A stretch of 64,000 nucleotides of DNA, taken from NCBI GenBank assembly GCA_002482535.1, contig DLGE01000015.1, forward strand, positions 22,242-86,241, read 5' to 3'. The first letter of the stretch is position 1, and each line of letters begins with the position of its first letter. Below the pieces are notes generated by a model. It did no database searches, was not told the DNA's origin, and was given only the letters and a program-made list of their open reading frames with translations. Shown here one piece after another: positions 52,181 through 61,387 of the stretch. A program made the translations under genes and the position numbers. The DNA is from Peptococcaceae bacterium UBA7702 (GTDB lineage: Bacteria; Bacillota; Dehalobacteriia; UBA7702).

Positions 52181-53188
52181 TTATTTCACAAGATCGTAAT
52201 GGTACGCGATGTCCGCCGCCTGTTTTTGTGCTTCCATATAGGTTGTGAGCAGACTCTGTTTTTCGGTATTCTCTTGCTCTGCGCAGATAAAGGCAAGAAC
52301 CTCGTCGATATGGGCAGGGGAAAGAGATTCGTCGCAATAGATGATATGGTAGCCGTAAGACGTTTTTACCGGCGTTTTCGTATAGGTCCCGGCCTCCTCC
52401 AAGGAAAAGGCGGCGGCCACAAAGGAGGCCTCCAACTCGGTATTGTCCTCGGTCAAAGTCAAATCTATTTTGCCGCCGGTAGCCGCCGTCGCCGTATCGT
52501 CAGAGTATTTCACCGCCATGGTAACGAAGGACGCGCCGTCGTCAAGCTGCTTTATGATCTTCTCTGCCCGCTCCTTAGCGGTTTGCCATTCCTGGTCCGT
52601 ATAAAGGAGATCGCCCTCTTCATCGGTTTTCACTTCCCGGTCGTCGGCGGCGTAAGGCTTAATCAGGATATGGGAGACGACCCGCGTGTTATAGCTCACC
52701 GGATCGGCGTCATAAATTTCCTGGGCCGCATCCATGCTCACCGTCAAGTCTTCCTCTGCCGCCAGGGAGTCCTTGATGTTTTCTTCCGCCAGCATATAGC
52801 GGTACTGATTGAAAAAGAAGTCCTGATCAAGATGGTAAGTCTCGATTTCCTCCAACCCCTCGCCGTAAGTGCCGTAGAGGGCGGCAAGCTGTTCTTCAAA
52901 ATACGTCTGGGTTTCCTCCTCCGTGGGCCAGCAATCCTTTGTGATAGCCGTTTGTTTTAACAGCCGGTAGTACACCAACTGGTTGACCACAGTCTCCTTC
53001 ATTTCGGCGCTGTCTTCAAGGGTTTCATCGTTGGCTTCATAGATGACCCGTAGGTTGTCCCAATATTCATCGAATTCCGCAACCGTTATGCCCTCTCCGT
53101 TGACTTCAGCCACATGGGCGCCGCCGCAGGCGGTAAGAAAAAAGGCCAAAAACAGCAGTAAGATAACGGCGGTTGGTTTTTTCATCAT
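52181..53188 (-). CDS. Secreted PrsA/SurA-like peptidyl-prolyl isomerase lipoprotein, paralogue
   Basis: 335 residues with a lipobox FFLTAC, N-terminal helical region (VNGEGITVAEFDEYWDNL) and a parvulin-type domain (SHILIKPYA, LDDGASFVTMAVKYSDDTA, GYHIIYCDESLSP). It shares layout with the gene at 50986-52071, from a tandem duplication. It lies 24 bases after mfd and is probably in the mfd transcript. ATG at 53188 follows GGAG; ATG at 53185 is the alternative. Confidence 0.9.
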   Translation of the reverse strand: MMKKPTAVILLLFLAFFLTACGGAHVAEVNGEGITVAEFDEYWDNLRVIYEANDETLEDSAEMKETVVNQLVYYRLLKQTAITKDCWPTEEETQTYFEEQLAALYGTYGEGLEEIETYHLDQDFFFNQYRYMLAEENIKDSLAAEEDLTVSMDAAQEIYDADPVSYNTRVVSHILIKPYAADDREVKTDEEGDLLYTDQEWQTAKERAEKIIKQLDDGASFVTMAVKYSDDTATAATGGKIDLTLTEDNTELEASFVAAAFSLEEAGTYTKTPVKTSYGYHIIYCDESLSPAHIDEVLAFICAEQENTEKQSLLTTYMEAQKQAADIAYHYDLVK

Positions 53189-53212
53189 AACTTCTCCGTT
53201 TTCTGAGCTTTT

Positions 53213-56200
53213 TTACGCTTCCTTTGTCAGGAAAACGAGTATTTTAATCATATAAAGCAGGGCTTTTTCCGGGGAAAGGGGTTCCGTATTGACCTTCATT
53301 TCCAGGTGGTCGTTCATAGAAAAAGCGAAGCGCCGGCCAAAGGTCTGCACCAAACGGGAAACATTTTCACTGCCGACATTGTTGAGACCGTCGAAAACCA
53401 GGGAAAAGGCATTTTTCTTTTGGTTTACAGCGACGATGCCCAACCGTTCCGCCAGAAGTTTCAAACGAATCACCAAAAACAGATGGTAGACAGGATCGGG
53501 AACAGAGCCGAAACGGTCTTCCAGCTCATTGAGGTATTCCTTCATTTCCTCTTCACTGCCGATCTCCGCAATTCTTTTGTAAACAGCAATTTTGATGTCG
53601 CCGTCGCCAACGTAATCTTCCGGAAGATACGCAGAGCAAAGAACGTCGATGGCCACCTCTTCCTTCTCCTTTGCCACGGTTTGGCCGTTGAGGCGGCGCA
53701 CTTCTTCGTCGATGAGGCGGCAGTACATGTCAAAACCCACGGAGGCCATATGACCGTGTTGTTCCGCGCCGAGAATATTGCCGGCGCCGCGGATCTCCAG
53801 ATCCCGCATGGCGATTTTAAAGCCGCTGCCCAAATCGGTATATTCCTTCACCGCCGCCAATCGCTTTTGCGCGGAGACGTTGAGCAATTTACCTTTGGGA
53901 TAGAAAAAGTAGGCGTAGGCCTGCTGCCGGCTGCGGCCGACGCGGCCCCGCAACTGATACATTTGGGAAAGGCCGAAGCGGTCGGCGCCGTCAACGATCA
54001 GCGTATTGACATTGGGAAAGTCCAGCCCCGATTCCACAATGGTGGTACAGAGCAACACGTCCGCTTCGCGCTGCATGAAATCAAGCATCACTTGTTCCAA
54101 CTGGCGTTCGGCCATTTGACCGTGACCGATGATGATTTCTGCGCCGGGGACGAGTTCCTTCAAACCGGCAGCGGCGGCGGCGATATCTTCAATTCGGTTA
54201 TGAATACAATAAACCTGTCCGCCGCGGCTGAGTTCCCGTTCAATGGCTTCTTTGACCAGGCGGTTCTGATACTCCATTACGTAAGTCTTCACCGGCTGCC
54301 GGAATTGAGGCGGTGTTTCGATGATGCTGATATCGCGAACGCCCAGCAAAGACATGTGGAGCGTCCGGGGAATCGGCGTCGCCGACATGGCGAGGACATC
54401 AACGTTCTTTTTCAGCTTTTTGATCTTCTCTTTATGGGCCACACCGAAACGCTGTTCTTCATCGATGACCAGCAAGCCGAGGTCGTGGTATTTCACCCTG
54501 CGATTAAAGAGCATGTGGGTACCAATAACGATATCGACTTCCCCGGTAGCCAGGCGGGTAAGGACAGTTTCGATTTCCTTTTTTGGTTTAAAACGGCTCA
54601 AGACGCCGATGCACACACCGAATTTCTCCAAGCGTTCTTTAAAGGTCCGCTCATGCTGTTGCGCCAAAATGGTGGTGGGTACCAGCACCGCCACTTGTTT
54701 ACCGTCGAGAACCGCCTTGAAGGCGGCCCTGAGGGACACCTCTGTTTTACCGTAGCCGACATCGCCGCAGAGGAGACGGTCCATGGGCCGGGGTTTTTCC
54801 ATATCTCTTTTGACGTCTTCGATGGCTTCGGTCTGATCAGGCGTTTCTTCGTAGGGGAAATCCGCCTCCATTTCCATGAGCCAGTCATTGTCAACGGAAA
54901 AGGCGTAGCCCTTTTCCTGTTCCCTGGCGGCGTAGAGTTTCAGCAGATCCCCGGCCATCTCCCGGACGGCGCCGCGTACCTTTTCTTTGGTATTTTTCCA
55001 TTCCTTGCCGCCGAGACGGTTCAGTTTCGGCGCGTAATCGCCGCCGCCGATATATTTTTGCAGCAAATCCATCTGGTTGGTGGGAATGTAGAGTTTATCC
55101 TTCCCCTCATAGCGGATTTGCAGATAATCGCTTTCCACGCCGTCAACCATAAGGCGTTCAATACCAAGATATTGGCCGATACCGTGGGTTTCATGAACCA
55201 CGTAATCACCGGCTTTTAAGTCCACAAAGGAAGAAATCGGCTTGCCTTTTTGCTTTCGCTTCTTTTCACCGGGGTTCACATAGCCCAAAAGATCCCGCTC
55301 GGCGATAAAGTAAGCGGGAACGTCATAGATTTCGAGGCTCTTCTCCAGGGGAAAACAGACGACGCGGCAATCACGAAGCTCCCAGGTTTCAGCAATGCCC
55401 CGCATTTTCTCAAGACCGCTTTCCTCGGCGGCACAGAAAAAGAGCTTGCCTTTGCCCGCTAGCTCCCGCAGTTCCTCCCCGCGCTCCGTTTTCATTCGAA
55501 AGAAGGAAAATTCTCGGATGGCCAAAGAATCCACGGTTTTCGTGTCAAGACCCGTCGGCGTCCGCAGAAAGGAAAATACCAGCAACAAACAGCGGTTAAG
55601 GGCGGCAAAGGTTTGCGATACGCTACGAAAATGATCGGTATACCCCGGCAGGATATCCCCCTCCAGGTAAAGTTCTTTATAAATATTGGCCAGATCCTCG
55701 TCGTCTTCTTTGAGGCCTTCCCGGATACGGGCGGCTTCATCAACAATCACGAGACCGTCGCGGTCAAGGTAATCTTCCAAATAGGCTTCCCCATAAAAAT
55801 AAGGCAACAGTTGCTCGGTAACGTCGGGGAGCGCCCCCTCGGCCAAATAATCAAGGAGCCGCAGTCTCCGGTCGAGACAGCGCTTTTTTGCCTCGCCCTT
55901 CAACTTTTCCGCCATTTTTTCCGTTTCCGCTTGCAGGCGCTCTAATCCCGCTTCCCGGCCCTTTTCCGGCAGGAAAAAGGCGGCGCCGGGACCGATCACG
56001 ACTTTCCCCGCCTCTCTCAAAGAAACCTGGGTTTCTTGATCGAAAACGCGAATCGATTCAATCTCATCATCAAAAAAATCAACGCGGTAAGGATGAGGGG
56101 CCGCCGGCGGAAAAATATCCACAATGCTGCCTCGCACACTGAAGGTCCCCGGTTCTTCGGTGAGGGTGTCCGCTGTATAGCCCATATCCACCAAACGGCG

Positions 56201-56668
56201 GCTCAAAGCGGCGATCTCCAAAACATCGCCAACGTTCAAAAAAATCCGGCAGCGTTCCCAGTCTCTTGGGGGAATCATCCGTCGGGAGAGGGTATTCTTT
56301 GAGATCACGGCAAAAAAGGGCTTTTCCGATAAAAGCCCTTCGGTAACGCGAATGCGGTCGATTTTCTGACGGTCGTTGCCGGCCATCGATTCATAAGGCA
56401 GCAGATCCTTGGCGGGATAAAACCCCACTTCATCCCCGGAAAGAAAACGACGCGCCCCTTTACGGATCAGCTTGGCGCGGTCTTCGCTTTCGACAATATA
56501 AAGCACGGATCTTTTTTGGTCTCTCACGGCGGAAACGGCAAAAAGAAGCCGCGCCTCATCGCCAAGACCACAGATTTCGTGCCCCTGTCGCTGCTTTGCG
56601 CCGGCGAAGATTTCGGCGTAAGCGGGAATATATTGCCAAAGGAATCGCGGTCGTTCCACTTCAATCAT
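53213..56668 (-). CDS. mfd: Transcription-repair coupling factor
   Basis: 1151 residues, normal Mfd length. In order: UvrB-like N-terminal part (PAKDLLPYES), the RNA-polymerase-interacting Tudor-like domain (DLKAGDYVVHETHGIGQYLGIE), then the DNA translocase with Walker A GDVGYGKTEV, DExH box VIDEEQRFGV, SATPIPRTL, and the RecG-like TRG motif region (VGRSRQQAYAYFF, LGSGFKIAMRDLEIRGAGN). It removes stalled polymerase and recruits UvrA. It lies between pth and the foldase genes, the usual Bacillota neighbourhood. Confidence 0.97.
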   Translation of the reverse strand: MIEVERPRFLWQYIPAYAEIFAGAKQRQGHEICGLGDEARLLFAVSAVRDQKRSVLYIVESEDRAKLIRKGARRFLSGDEVGFYPAKDLLPYESMAGNDRQKIDRIRVTEGLLSEKPFFAVISKNTLSRRMIPPRDWERCRIFLNVGDVLEIAALSRRLVDMGYTADTLTEEPGTFSVRGSIVDIFPPAAPHPYRVDFFDDEIESIRVFDQETQVSLREAGKVVIGPGAAFFLPEKGREAGLERLQAETEKMAEKLKGEAKKRCLDRRLRLLDYLAEGALPDVTEQLLPYFYGEAYLEDYLDRDGLVIVDEAARIREGLKEDDEDLANIYKELYLEGDILPGYTDHFRSVSQTFAALNRCLLLVFSFLRTPTGLDTKTVDSLAIREFSFFRMKTERGEELRELAGKGKLFFCAAEESGLEKMRGIAETWELRDCRVVCFPLEKSLEIYDVPAYFIAERDLLGYVNPGEKKRKQKGKPISSFVDLKAGDYVVHETHGIGQYLGIERLMVDGVESDYLQIRYEGKDKLYIPTNQMDLLQKYIGGGDYAPKLNRLGGKEWKNTKEKVRGAVREMAGDLLKLYAAREQEKGYAFSVDNDWLMEMEADFPYEETPDQTEAIEDVKRDMEKPRPMDRLLCGDVGYGKTEVSLRAAFKAVLDGKQVAVLVPTTILAQQHERTFKERLEKFGVCIGVLSRFKPKKEIETVLTRLATGEVDIVIGTHMLFNRRVKYHDLGLLVIDEEQRFGVAHKEKIKKLKKNVDVLAMSATPIPRTLHMSLLGVRDISIIETPPQFRQPVKTYVMEYQNRLVKEAIERELSRGGQVYCIHNRIEDIAAAAAGLKELVPGAEIIIGHGQMAERQLEQVMLDFMQREADVLLCTTIVESGLDFPNVNTLIVDGADRFGLSQMYQLRGRVGRSRQQAYAYFFYPKGKLLNVSAQKRLAAVKEYTDLGSGFKIAMRDLEIRGAGNILGAEQHGHMASVGFDMYCRLIDEEVRRLNGQTVAKEKEEVAIDVLCSAYLPEDYVGDGDIKIAVYKRIAEIGSEEEMKEYLNELEDRFGSVPDPVYHLFLVIRLKLLAERLGIVAVNQKKNAFSLVFDGLNNVGSENVSRLVQTFGRRFAFSMNDHLEMKVNTEPLSPEKALLYMIKILVFLTKEA

Positions 56669-56711
56669 TTTCCTGTTTTCCTTTGCTCTATTTTATGTAA
56701 AAAGGTCTTTT

Positions 56712-57389
56712 TTATGAGCCTTGGGCTTCCCCGGCATCCTCCTCTGTCAGAGGGATCAGCGGCGGCTGTGCCTTAGTTTCCCTTTGTTCCGCCGCAGCCT
56801 GCTCCTTTTTGGGTTTGGGCGGTTTGGGTAGTTTGGAATAGACGTTAAAACCGTTCATCACCGCCTCGTCACCTTCCTTGAGCCAAAGTAAGGAGGCTTC
56901 CTTTGCCTTCTCGATCATTTCGGCAACCTTGGCCCATTCCTCTTCGTTAAAATGGCCTAAGACGTGATCGACGGCGTTATTTCCCTGACCGATGCCAATT
57001 TTGAGGCGGGGAAAATCATCGCCCTGGAGATGGGCGATGATGGATTTCAAGCCGTTATGACCGCCGCTGCTGCCCTTGGCGCGAAAACGCAGGGTACCCA
57101 CGGGCAGGGAGAGATCATCGGCAATGACGAGAATATCTTCGTTTTCCACTTTATAATAGCGGGCGATCTGACCAACGCATTCACCGCTCAAATTCATATA
57201 CGTCTGCGGTTTTACCAGGATGATCTTTTCTCCATGGTAAAAAAAGCTGTGATACAGACAGCACATACCTTTTTGGTCGATTTTAAGATCAAAATCGTCG
57301 GCGATCAGATCAGCGGCGATAAACCCAACGTTATGCCGGGTCGTCTCATATTTTATACCGGGATTCCCCAACCCCACGATGATTTTCAT
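56712..57389 (-). CDS. pth: Peptidyl-tRNA hydrolase with C-terminal extension
   Basis: 225 residues; the core (1-185) shows VGLGNPGIKYETTRHNVGF with the catalytic His, VKPQTYMNLSGE, and GGHNGLKSI. It releases peptides from prematurely ended peptidyl-tRNA. The last 40 residues (KLPKPPKPKKEQAAAEQRETKAQPP...) are rich in Pro, Lys, Glu and Ala, absent from typical Pth, and probably disordered. It lies directly upstream of mfd. ATG at 57389 begins MKIIVGLGNPG as in relatives. Confidence 0.95.
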   Translation of the reverse strand: MKIIVGLGNPGIKYETTRHNVGFIAADLIADDFDLKIDQKGMCCLYHSFFYHGEKIILVKPQTYMNLSGECVGQIARYYKVENEDILVIADDLSLPVGTLRFRAKGSSGGHNGLKSIIAHLQGDDFPRLKIGIGQGNNAVDHVLGHFNEEEWAKVAEMIEKAKEASLLWLKEGDEAVMNGFNVYSKLPKPPKPKKEQAAAEQRETKAQPPLIPLTEEDAGEAQGS

Positions 57390-57501
57390 ACGGTTTCCTC
57401 CTCTGAGATCTGCCTCTATTTTATCATATTTCTATGGAAATAAACATAATTATTTTATAAGTTTCCAAGGAGAAAAGCAATGCAGAAAGGATGAAAAAAT
57501 C

Positions 57502-58224
57502 ATGGAAATCAACGCCAATCAAATTCTCGGCATCACCGTATACAGCTTAGAACGCGGCGAAAGAATCGGACAGGTTCACAATTTTTACCTGAATCCCAAA
57601 GAAAAGGAGCTCATCGCGCTTCTCATCGGCAATCGAAAGATCATCAAAGACGAAAGCATCCTGCCCTTGAAAGATGTCCGCGGCATCAGTTTTGAGGCCA
57701 TTACCGTGGACAGCCCCGCTGTGCTCAAAAAAAAGAACGAGTATCCCGAAGCGAAGGAGTTCATCAAGAGTCCCCCGGACATTGTCGGCCTCTCTATCCT
57801 CAAAAAGGACGGCACCTTTTTGGGCCGCGCCGCCTCTTTCAGTATTGATACGGAAACCGGAAAGATCACAAAGATTCATCTTTCCGCCAGTTTCATCGAT
57901 TCGCTACGCAAGGATTATACCTATATTCCGGCAGCCAAAATCGAGGTCATCGGCAGTGAAATGATTCTTGTCACCGACGATGCCACAGTGAAACAAGAGC
58001 GGCGGCCGGCAACGCAACCGTCAGAAAAAACAGAAAAGCGGGAAAAACACAATAAAGCCAGAAGCCGCTTCAATGAGGCCAGACCAAAGCGGAAAGAGGA
58101 GAATACAGGCTGCGGTGAAAAGATCCGTGGGCTTTCAGGAAAAACCTTCAGCGACCACGGCCCCCGCATTATTTTCCCGGAAATCGATAAAGATCATGAG
58201 GCGGAGAAAACCGCTGAAAAATAA
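57502..58224 (+). CDS. PRC-barrel domain protein
   Basis: 240 residues with two PRC-barrel units. The first is at about 8-80 (ILGITVYSLERGERIGQVHNFYL, LIALLIGNRKIIKDESILPL) and the second at about 85-160 (VGLSILKKDGTFLGRAASFSID, KIEVIGSEMILV). A basic, disordered tail follows. Such proteins bind RNA or membrane partners, and photosynthetic-type and RimM-type relatives exist; no specific role is clear. AAAGGATG precedes the ATG at 57502. It lies divergent from pth. Confidence 0.8.
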   Translation: MEINANQILGITVYSLERGERIGQVHNFYLNPKEKELIALLIGNRKIIKDESILPLKDVRGISFEAITVDSPAVLKKKNEYPEAKEFIKSPPDIVGLSILKKDGTFLGRAASFSIDTETGKITKIHLSASFIDSLRKDYTYIPAAKIEVIGSEMILVTDDATVKQERRPATQPSEKTEKREKHNKARSRFNEARPKRKEENTGCGEKIRGLSGKTFSDHGPRIIFPEIDKDHEAEKTAEK

Positions 58225-58257
58225 AAATCAAGCCACAAAAAACGATGGGTTCAGTAA

Positions 58258-58286
58258 AAAGCCGCAGGTATTTTACCTGCGGCTTT
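58258..58286. terminator. Bidirectional intrinsic terminator
   Basis: AAAGCCGCAGGTA pairs with TACCTGCGGCTTT around a 3-base loop, between the converging PRC-barrel and DtxR-like genes. Confidence 0.88.
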
Positions 58287-58348
58287 GATATTTGATATAT
58301 GTAATTGGAATTCTCCGACGGACTGAGACACCAAAAGATGGCTGCTTT

Positions 58349-58804
58349 TTATTTATCATCTTCCATCTTCCCTAAATCTCTTTGCTTTTCCATTTTTACG
58401 GCAAGGACATGCAGATTCTCGACAGTGGTACGGTTTAAAAAGTGTTCGATTTTTTCCACCTGCTCCAATTCATCTTCCGTATGGTTTAAGGCACACAAAA
58501 AGCGGTGCAGTACTTCATGACGGTAAAGCAAATAATCACCTTTTGTCCGGCCTTTTTCCGTTAAAGAGATGTATCCGTAATTTTCAAAATCAACATAATC
58601 GGCCGCTTTTAACTGCCGGATCATTTTTGATGTGGAAGATGGTTTTACATGTAATTTATAGGCAAGTTCTCCGATACGGACAACTTTATTTTCTTGCAAC
58701 AAACGGCTGATCATCTCCAAATAATCCTCCATGGACGGTGTTAATGGAGCTGTTTCCTTAACCTGATAGCCTTTTAACGTATAAAAGTTACCTGCTTTAT
58801 CCAT
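58349..58804 (-). CDS. DtxR/MntR-family metal-dependent repressor
   Basis: 151 residues. A winged-helix domain (MEDYLEMISRLLQENKVVRIGELAYKLHVKPSSTSKMIRQL, broken here: SSTSKMIRQL is the recognition helix) leads to a dimerisation and metal-site region (YRHEVLHRFL, EDELEQVEKIEHFLN). Family members bind Fe(II) or Mn(II) and repress uptake genes. It is divergent from feoA across 117 bases holding a palindromic site, so it probably controls feoAB and itself. ATG at 58804 follows GGGGTG; a GTG at 58813 is the alternative. Confidence 0.9.
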   Translation of the reverse strand: MDKAGNFYTLKGYQVKETAPLTPSMEDYLEMISRLLQENKVVRIGELAYKLHVKPSSTSKMIRQLKAADYVDFENYGYISLTEKGRTKGDYLLYRHEVLHRFLCALNHTEDELEQVEKIEHFLNRTTVENLHVLAVKMEKQRDLGKMEDDK

Positions 58805-58872
58805 TGCTTTCACCCCGGATTTATTTTCTTTATCGCGGTAACCATTTTAGCGGATACAGAATACGATATGCA

Positions 58873-58897
58873 TTAGGAAAAAGTTTCCTTATCCTAA
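58873..58897. promoter_or_regulatory. Candidate DtxR-type operator for feoAB
   Basis: TTAGG (58873-58877) and CCTAA (58893-58897) flank a perfect AGGAAA-aag-TTTCCT inverted repeat (58875-58889). It lies between the divergent repressor and feoA genes and is of the size and sequence type bound by DtxR/IdeR proteins. Confidence 0.55.
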
Positions 58898-58921
58898 AAA
58901 TATTTCAGGGAGGCCGAATAT

Positions 58922-59158
58922 ATGAGTAAAGCACTTCTTTTGTCTCACTTAAAGCCAGGGGAAAAAGCCACCGTCAAGAAATTATCCACCGATGGACATA
59001 TGCGCCGGCGCTTATTAGACATTGGACTGATAGAAAACACCAAAGTCGAATGTTTGGGCCGCAGCCCAGGCGGGGATCCTTCCGCATTCTTAATTCGCGG
59101 CGCCGTGATTGCCATCCGTTCCGAAGATTGCGCCGGTATCATGCTTGGGTCTTACTGA
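58922..59158 (+). CDS. feoA: Ferrous iron transport protein A
   Basis: 78 residues of SH3-like FeoA: LSHLKPGEKATVKKL, the conserved MRRRLLDIGLIENTKVECLGRSPGGDPSAFLIRG. It assists the FeoB pore. GGGAGG precedes the ATG, and feoB starts 13 bases after its stop. Confidence 0.95.
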   Translation: MSKALLLSHLKPGEKATVKKLSTDGHMRRRLLDIGLIENTKVECLGRSPGGDPSAFLIRGAVIAIRSEDCAGIMLGSY

Positions 59159-59171
59159 AGGGAGAGAATAT

Positions 59172-61316
59172 ATGGGATTAACCAACGCTACGGTGGGGAT
59201 AAAGTCCGTTGACTCGGGCCTGAAAATCAAAAAACGTGCAGCCGACGATCGAGTCATCGCACTGGCCGGAAATCCCAATGTCGGCAAAAGTACCGTCTTC
59301 AACGGCTTGACCGGAATGAATCAACATACCGGAAACTGGCCGGGAAAGACCGTTACCAACGCCCAAGGATATTGTGTGGGGAAAAAGTATTCCTACGTTA
59401 TGGTTGATATTCCCGGCACCTACTCCCTTATGGCGCATTCTGTCGAAGAGGAAGTCGCCCGCAATTTTATTTGCTTCGGTGATGCCGACGCGGTGGTGGC
59501 GGTTTGCGACGCAACCTGCTTGGAACGTAATTTAAACCTGGTGCTTCAGATCCTCGAAGTCGCAACGAAGGTTGTCGTCTGCGTCAATTTGGTGGATGAA
59601 GCCAAACGAAAGAAAATCAAAATTGATCTCAACAGCTTATCCGATAAACTCGGCGTACCGGTTGTCGCCACGGTGGCCAGGAAAAAAAGAAGCTTATCGC
59701 GACTAATGGATACCCTTGATACAGTCATGGAAGAAAAAGAAAGGAAAACACCCTTAAAAATTGATTATCCTCAGGAAATTGAGACAGCAATTGACATCAT
59801 TGAACCTCTTGTGCGGGAAAAAAGTGAAAATCGGATCAACAGTCGCTGGCTCAGTCTTCAATTATTGGATCCTGACCCATCGTTAATGAGCGAGATTGAT
59901 TCCTATCTTGGAGAATCCTTTTTAAAGGATACCGCATTAAACGAAAAGGTACAGCAAGCCATAGAAATGCTGCGGCATAAGGGGATCACCACCAACAAAA
60001 TCAAGGATATGGTCGTTTCCAGCCTGGTATTGAGGGCGGAAAAGATTTCCCAAGAAACAGTAACCTATGCAAAGGAAACATATAGCGGTACGGACCGTAA
60101 AATCGACCGTATCCTGACGAGTAAATGGGCCGGTTATCCCATTATGTTGTTACTGTTGGCGCTGATTTTCTGGCTGACCATCACCGGCGCAAATTACCCC
60201 TCACAAATGCTCTCCACAGCATTATTTTGGTTCCAGGACCGCTTGACAGATTTCTTTCATTTCATTCATTCCCCAAACTGGCTTTACGGTATTTTGGTCT
60301 TAGGCGTTTACCGGGTTTTAGCCTGGGTCGTTTCCGTTATGCTGCCACCGATGGCAATTTTCTTTCCCCTTTTCACCCTCCTGGAGGATGCCGGTTACCT
60401 GCCACGGGTAGCCTATAATTTAGATAAACCGTTCAAGCGCTGCTCTGCCTGTGGAAAGCAGGCTCTGACCATGTGTATGGGGTTTGGCTGCAACGCCGCG
60501 GGGATCATCGGATGCCGAATCATTGACTCTCCCCGAGAGCGCTTGTTAGCAATCCTCACCAATAACTTTGTTCCGTGTAATGGAAGGTTCCCCACATTAA
60601 TCTCGATCATTATGATGTTTTTCATCTTCACCGCGGGCGGTCTTTCTTCTTCATTATTATCCGCTCTCTTGCTAACTGCAGTTATTCTACTCGGCATTAT
60701 GATTACCTTTGCTGTTACAAAGTTACTATCCAAAACCATTTTAAAGGGTATTCCCTCTTCTTTTACGTTGGAATTACCACCCTATCGGAAGCCACAAATC
60801 GGCCACGTAATCATACGCTCCATTTTTGACCGCACTTTATTTGTGCTATCGCGAGCAGTGATTGTAGCTGCGCCGGCAGGATTGGTCATCTGGCTCATGG
60901 CCAATATTATGATCGGCGACACGAGTCTCCTTAGCCTCTGCGCCGCCTTTTTAGACCCCTTTGCCAAACTCCTTGGCTTAGACGGTGTCATCCTGTTGGC
61001 TTTTATCTTAGGTCTGCCGGCCAACGAAATCGTCGTGCCCATTATCATTATGGCTTACATGGCCAAAGAGAGTATTTTGGAATTGGATAGTCTTACCGAA
61101 ATAAAACAGCTCTTTGTTGCCAATGGTTGGACTTGGGTAACCGCCATCAGCACGATGCTCTTCTCTTTGATCCATTGGCCCTGTTCCACCACCCTACTTA
61201 CGATCAAAAAAGAAACCGGCAGTTGGAAATGGACGGGATTGGCCTTTCTAATCCCCACGGTGATTGGCCTTACTACCTGCTTCCTCTTTGCCTCGGCAGC
61301 AAGATTATTTATATAA
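59172..61316 (+). CDS. feoB: Ferrous iron transport protein B
   Basis: 714 residues. The G-domain carries G1 GNPNVGKST, G2 (TGNWPGKT), G3 DIPGTYS and NLVDEAKR in the G4 position. A helical guanine-dissociation region follows, then the membrane part with gate motifs PCNGRFPTL and a second PSSFTLELPPYR region, plus Cys-containing CMGFGCNAAGI. It imports Fe(II) across the cytoplasmic membrane. The ATG at 59172 follows GGGAGAG. It is operonic with feoA and probably under the neighbouring DtxR-like repressor. Confidence 0.97.
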   Translation: MGLTNATVGIKSVDSGLKIKKRAADDRVIALAGNPNVGKSTVFNGLTGMNQHTGNWPGKTVTNAQGYCVGKKYSYVMVDIPGTYSLMAHSVEEEVARNFICFGDADAVVAVCDATCLERNLNLVLQILEVATKVVVCVNLVDEAKRKKIKIDLNSLSDKLGVPVVATVARKKRSLSRLMDTLDTVMEEKERKTPLKIDYPQEIETAIDIIEPLVREKSENRINSRWLSLQLLDPDPSLMSEIDSYLGESFLKDTALNEKVQQAIEMLRHKGITTNKIKDMVVSSLVLRAEKISQETVTYAKETYSGTDRKIDRILTSKWAGYPIMLLLLALIFWLTITGANYPSQMLSTALFWFQDRLTDFFHFIHSPNWLYGILVLGVYRVLAWVVSVMLPPMAIFFPLFTLLEDAGYLPRVAYNLDKPFKRCSACGKQALTMCMGFGCNAAGIIGCRIIDSPRERLLAILTNNFVPCNGRFPTLISIIMMFFIFTAGGLSSSLLSALLLTAVILLGIMITFAVTKLLSKTILKGIPSSFTLELPPYRKPQIGHVIIRSIFDRTLFVLSRAVIVAAPAGLVIWLMANIMIGDTSLLSLCAAFLDPFAKLLGLDGVILLAFILGLPANEIVVPIIIMAYMAKESILELDSLTEIKQLFVANGWTWVTAISTMLFSLIHWPCSTTLLTIKKETGSWKWTGLAFLIPTVIGLTTCFLFASAARLFI

Positions 61317-61387
61317 TAGTTCGCAACAAAAAGAGGGCGTCCCAAAACGGGGAAAAGAAGCATAAAACCGTGAAAAGCGGTTTCATA

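Noticed and set aside
53306..55219. 637-codon open frame on the plus strand
   Set aside because: Fully antisense to mfd, no ribosome site and low-complexity composition; a shadow of biased codon use.
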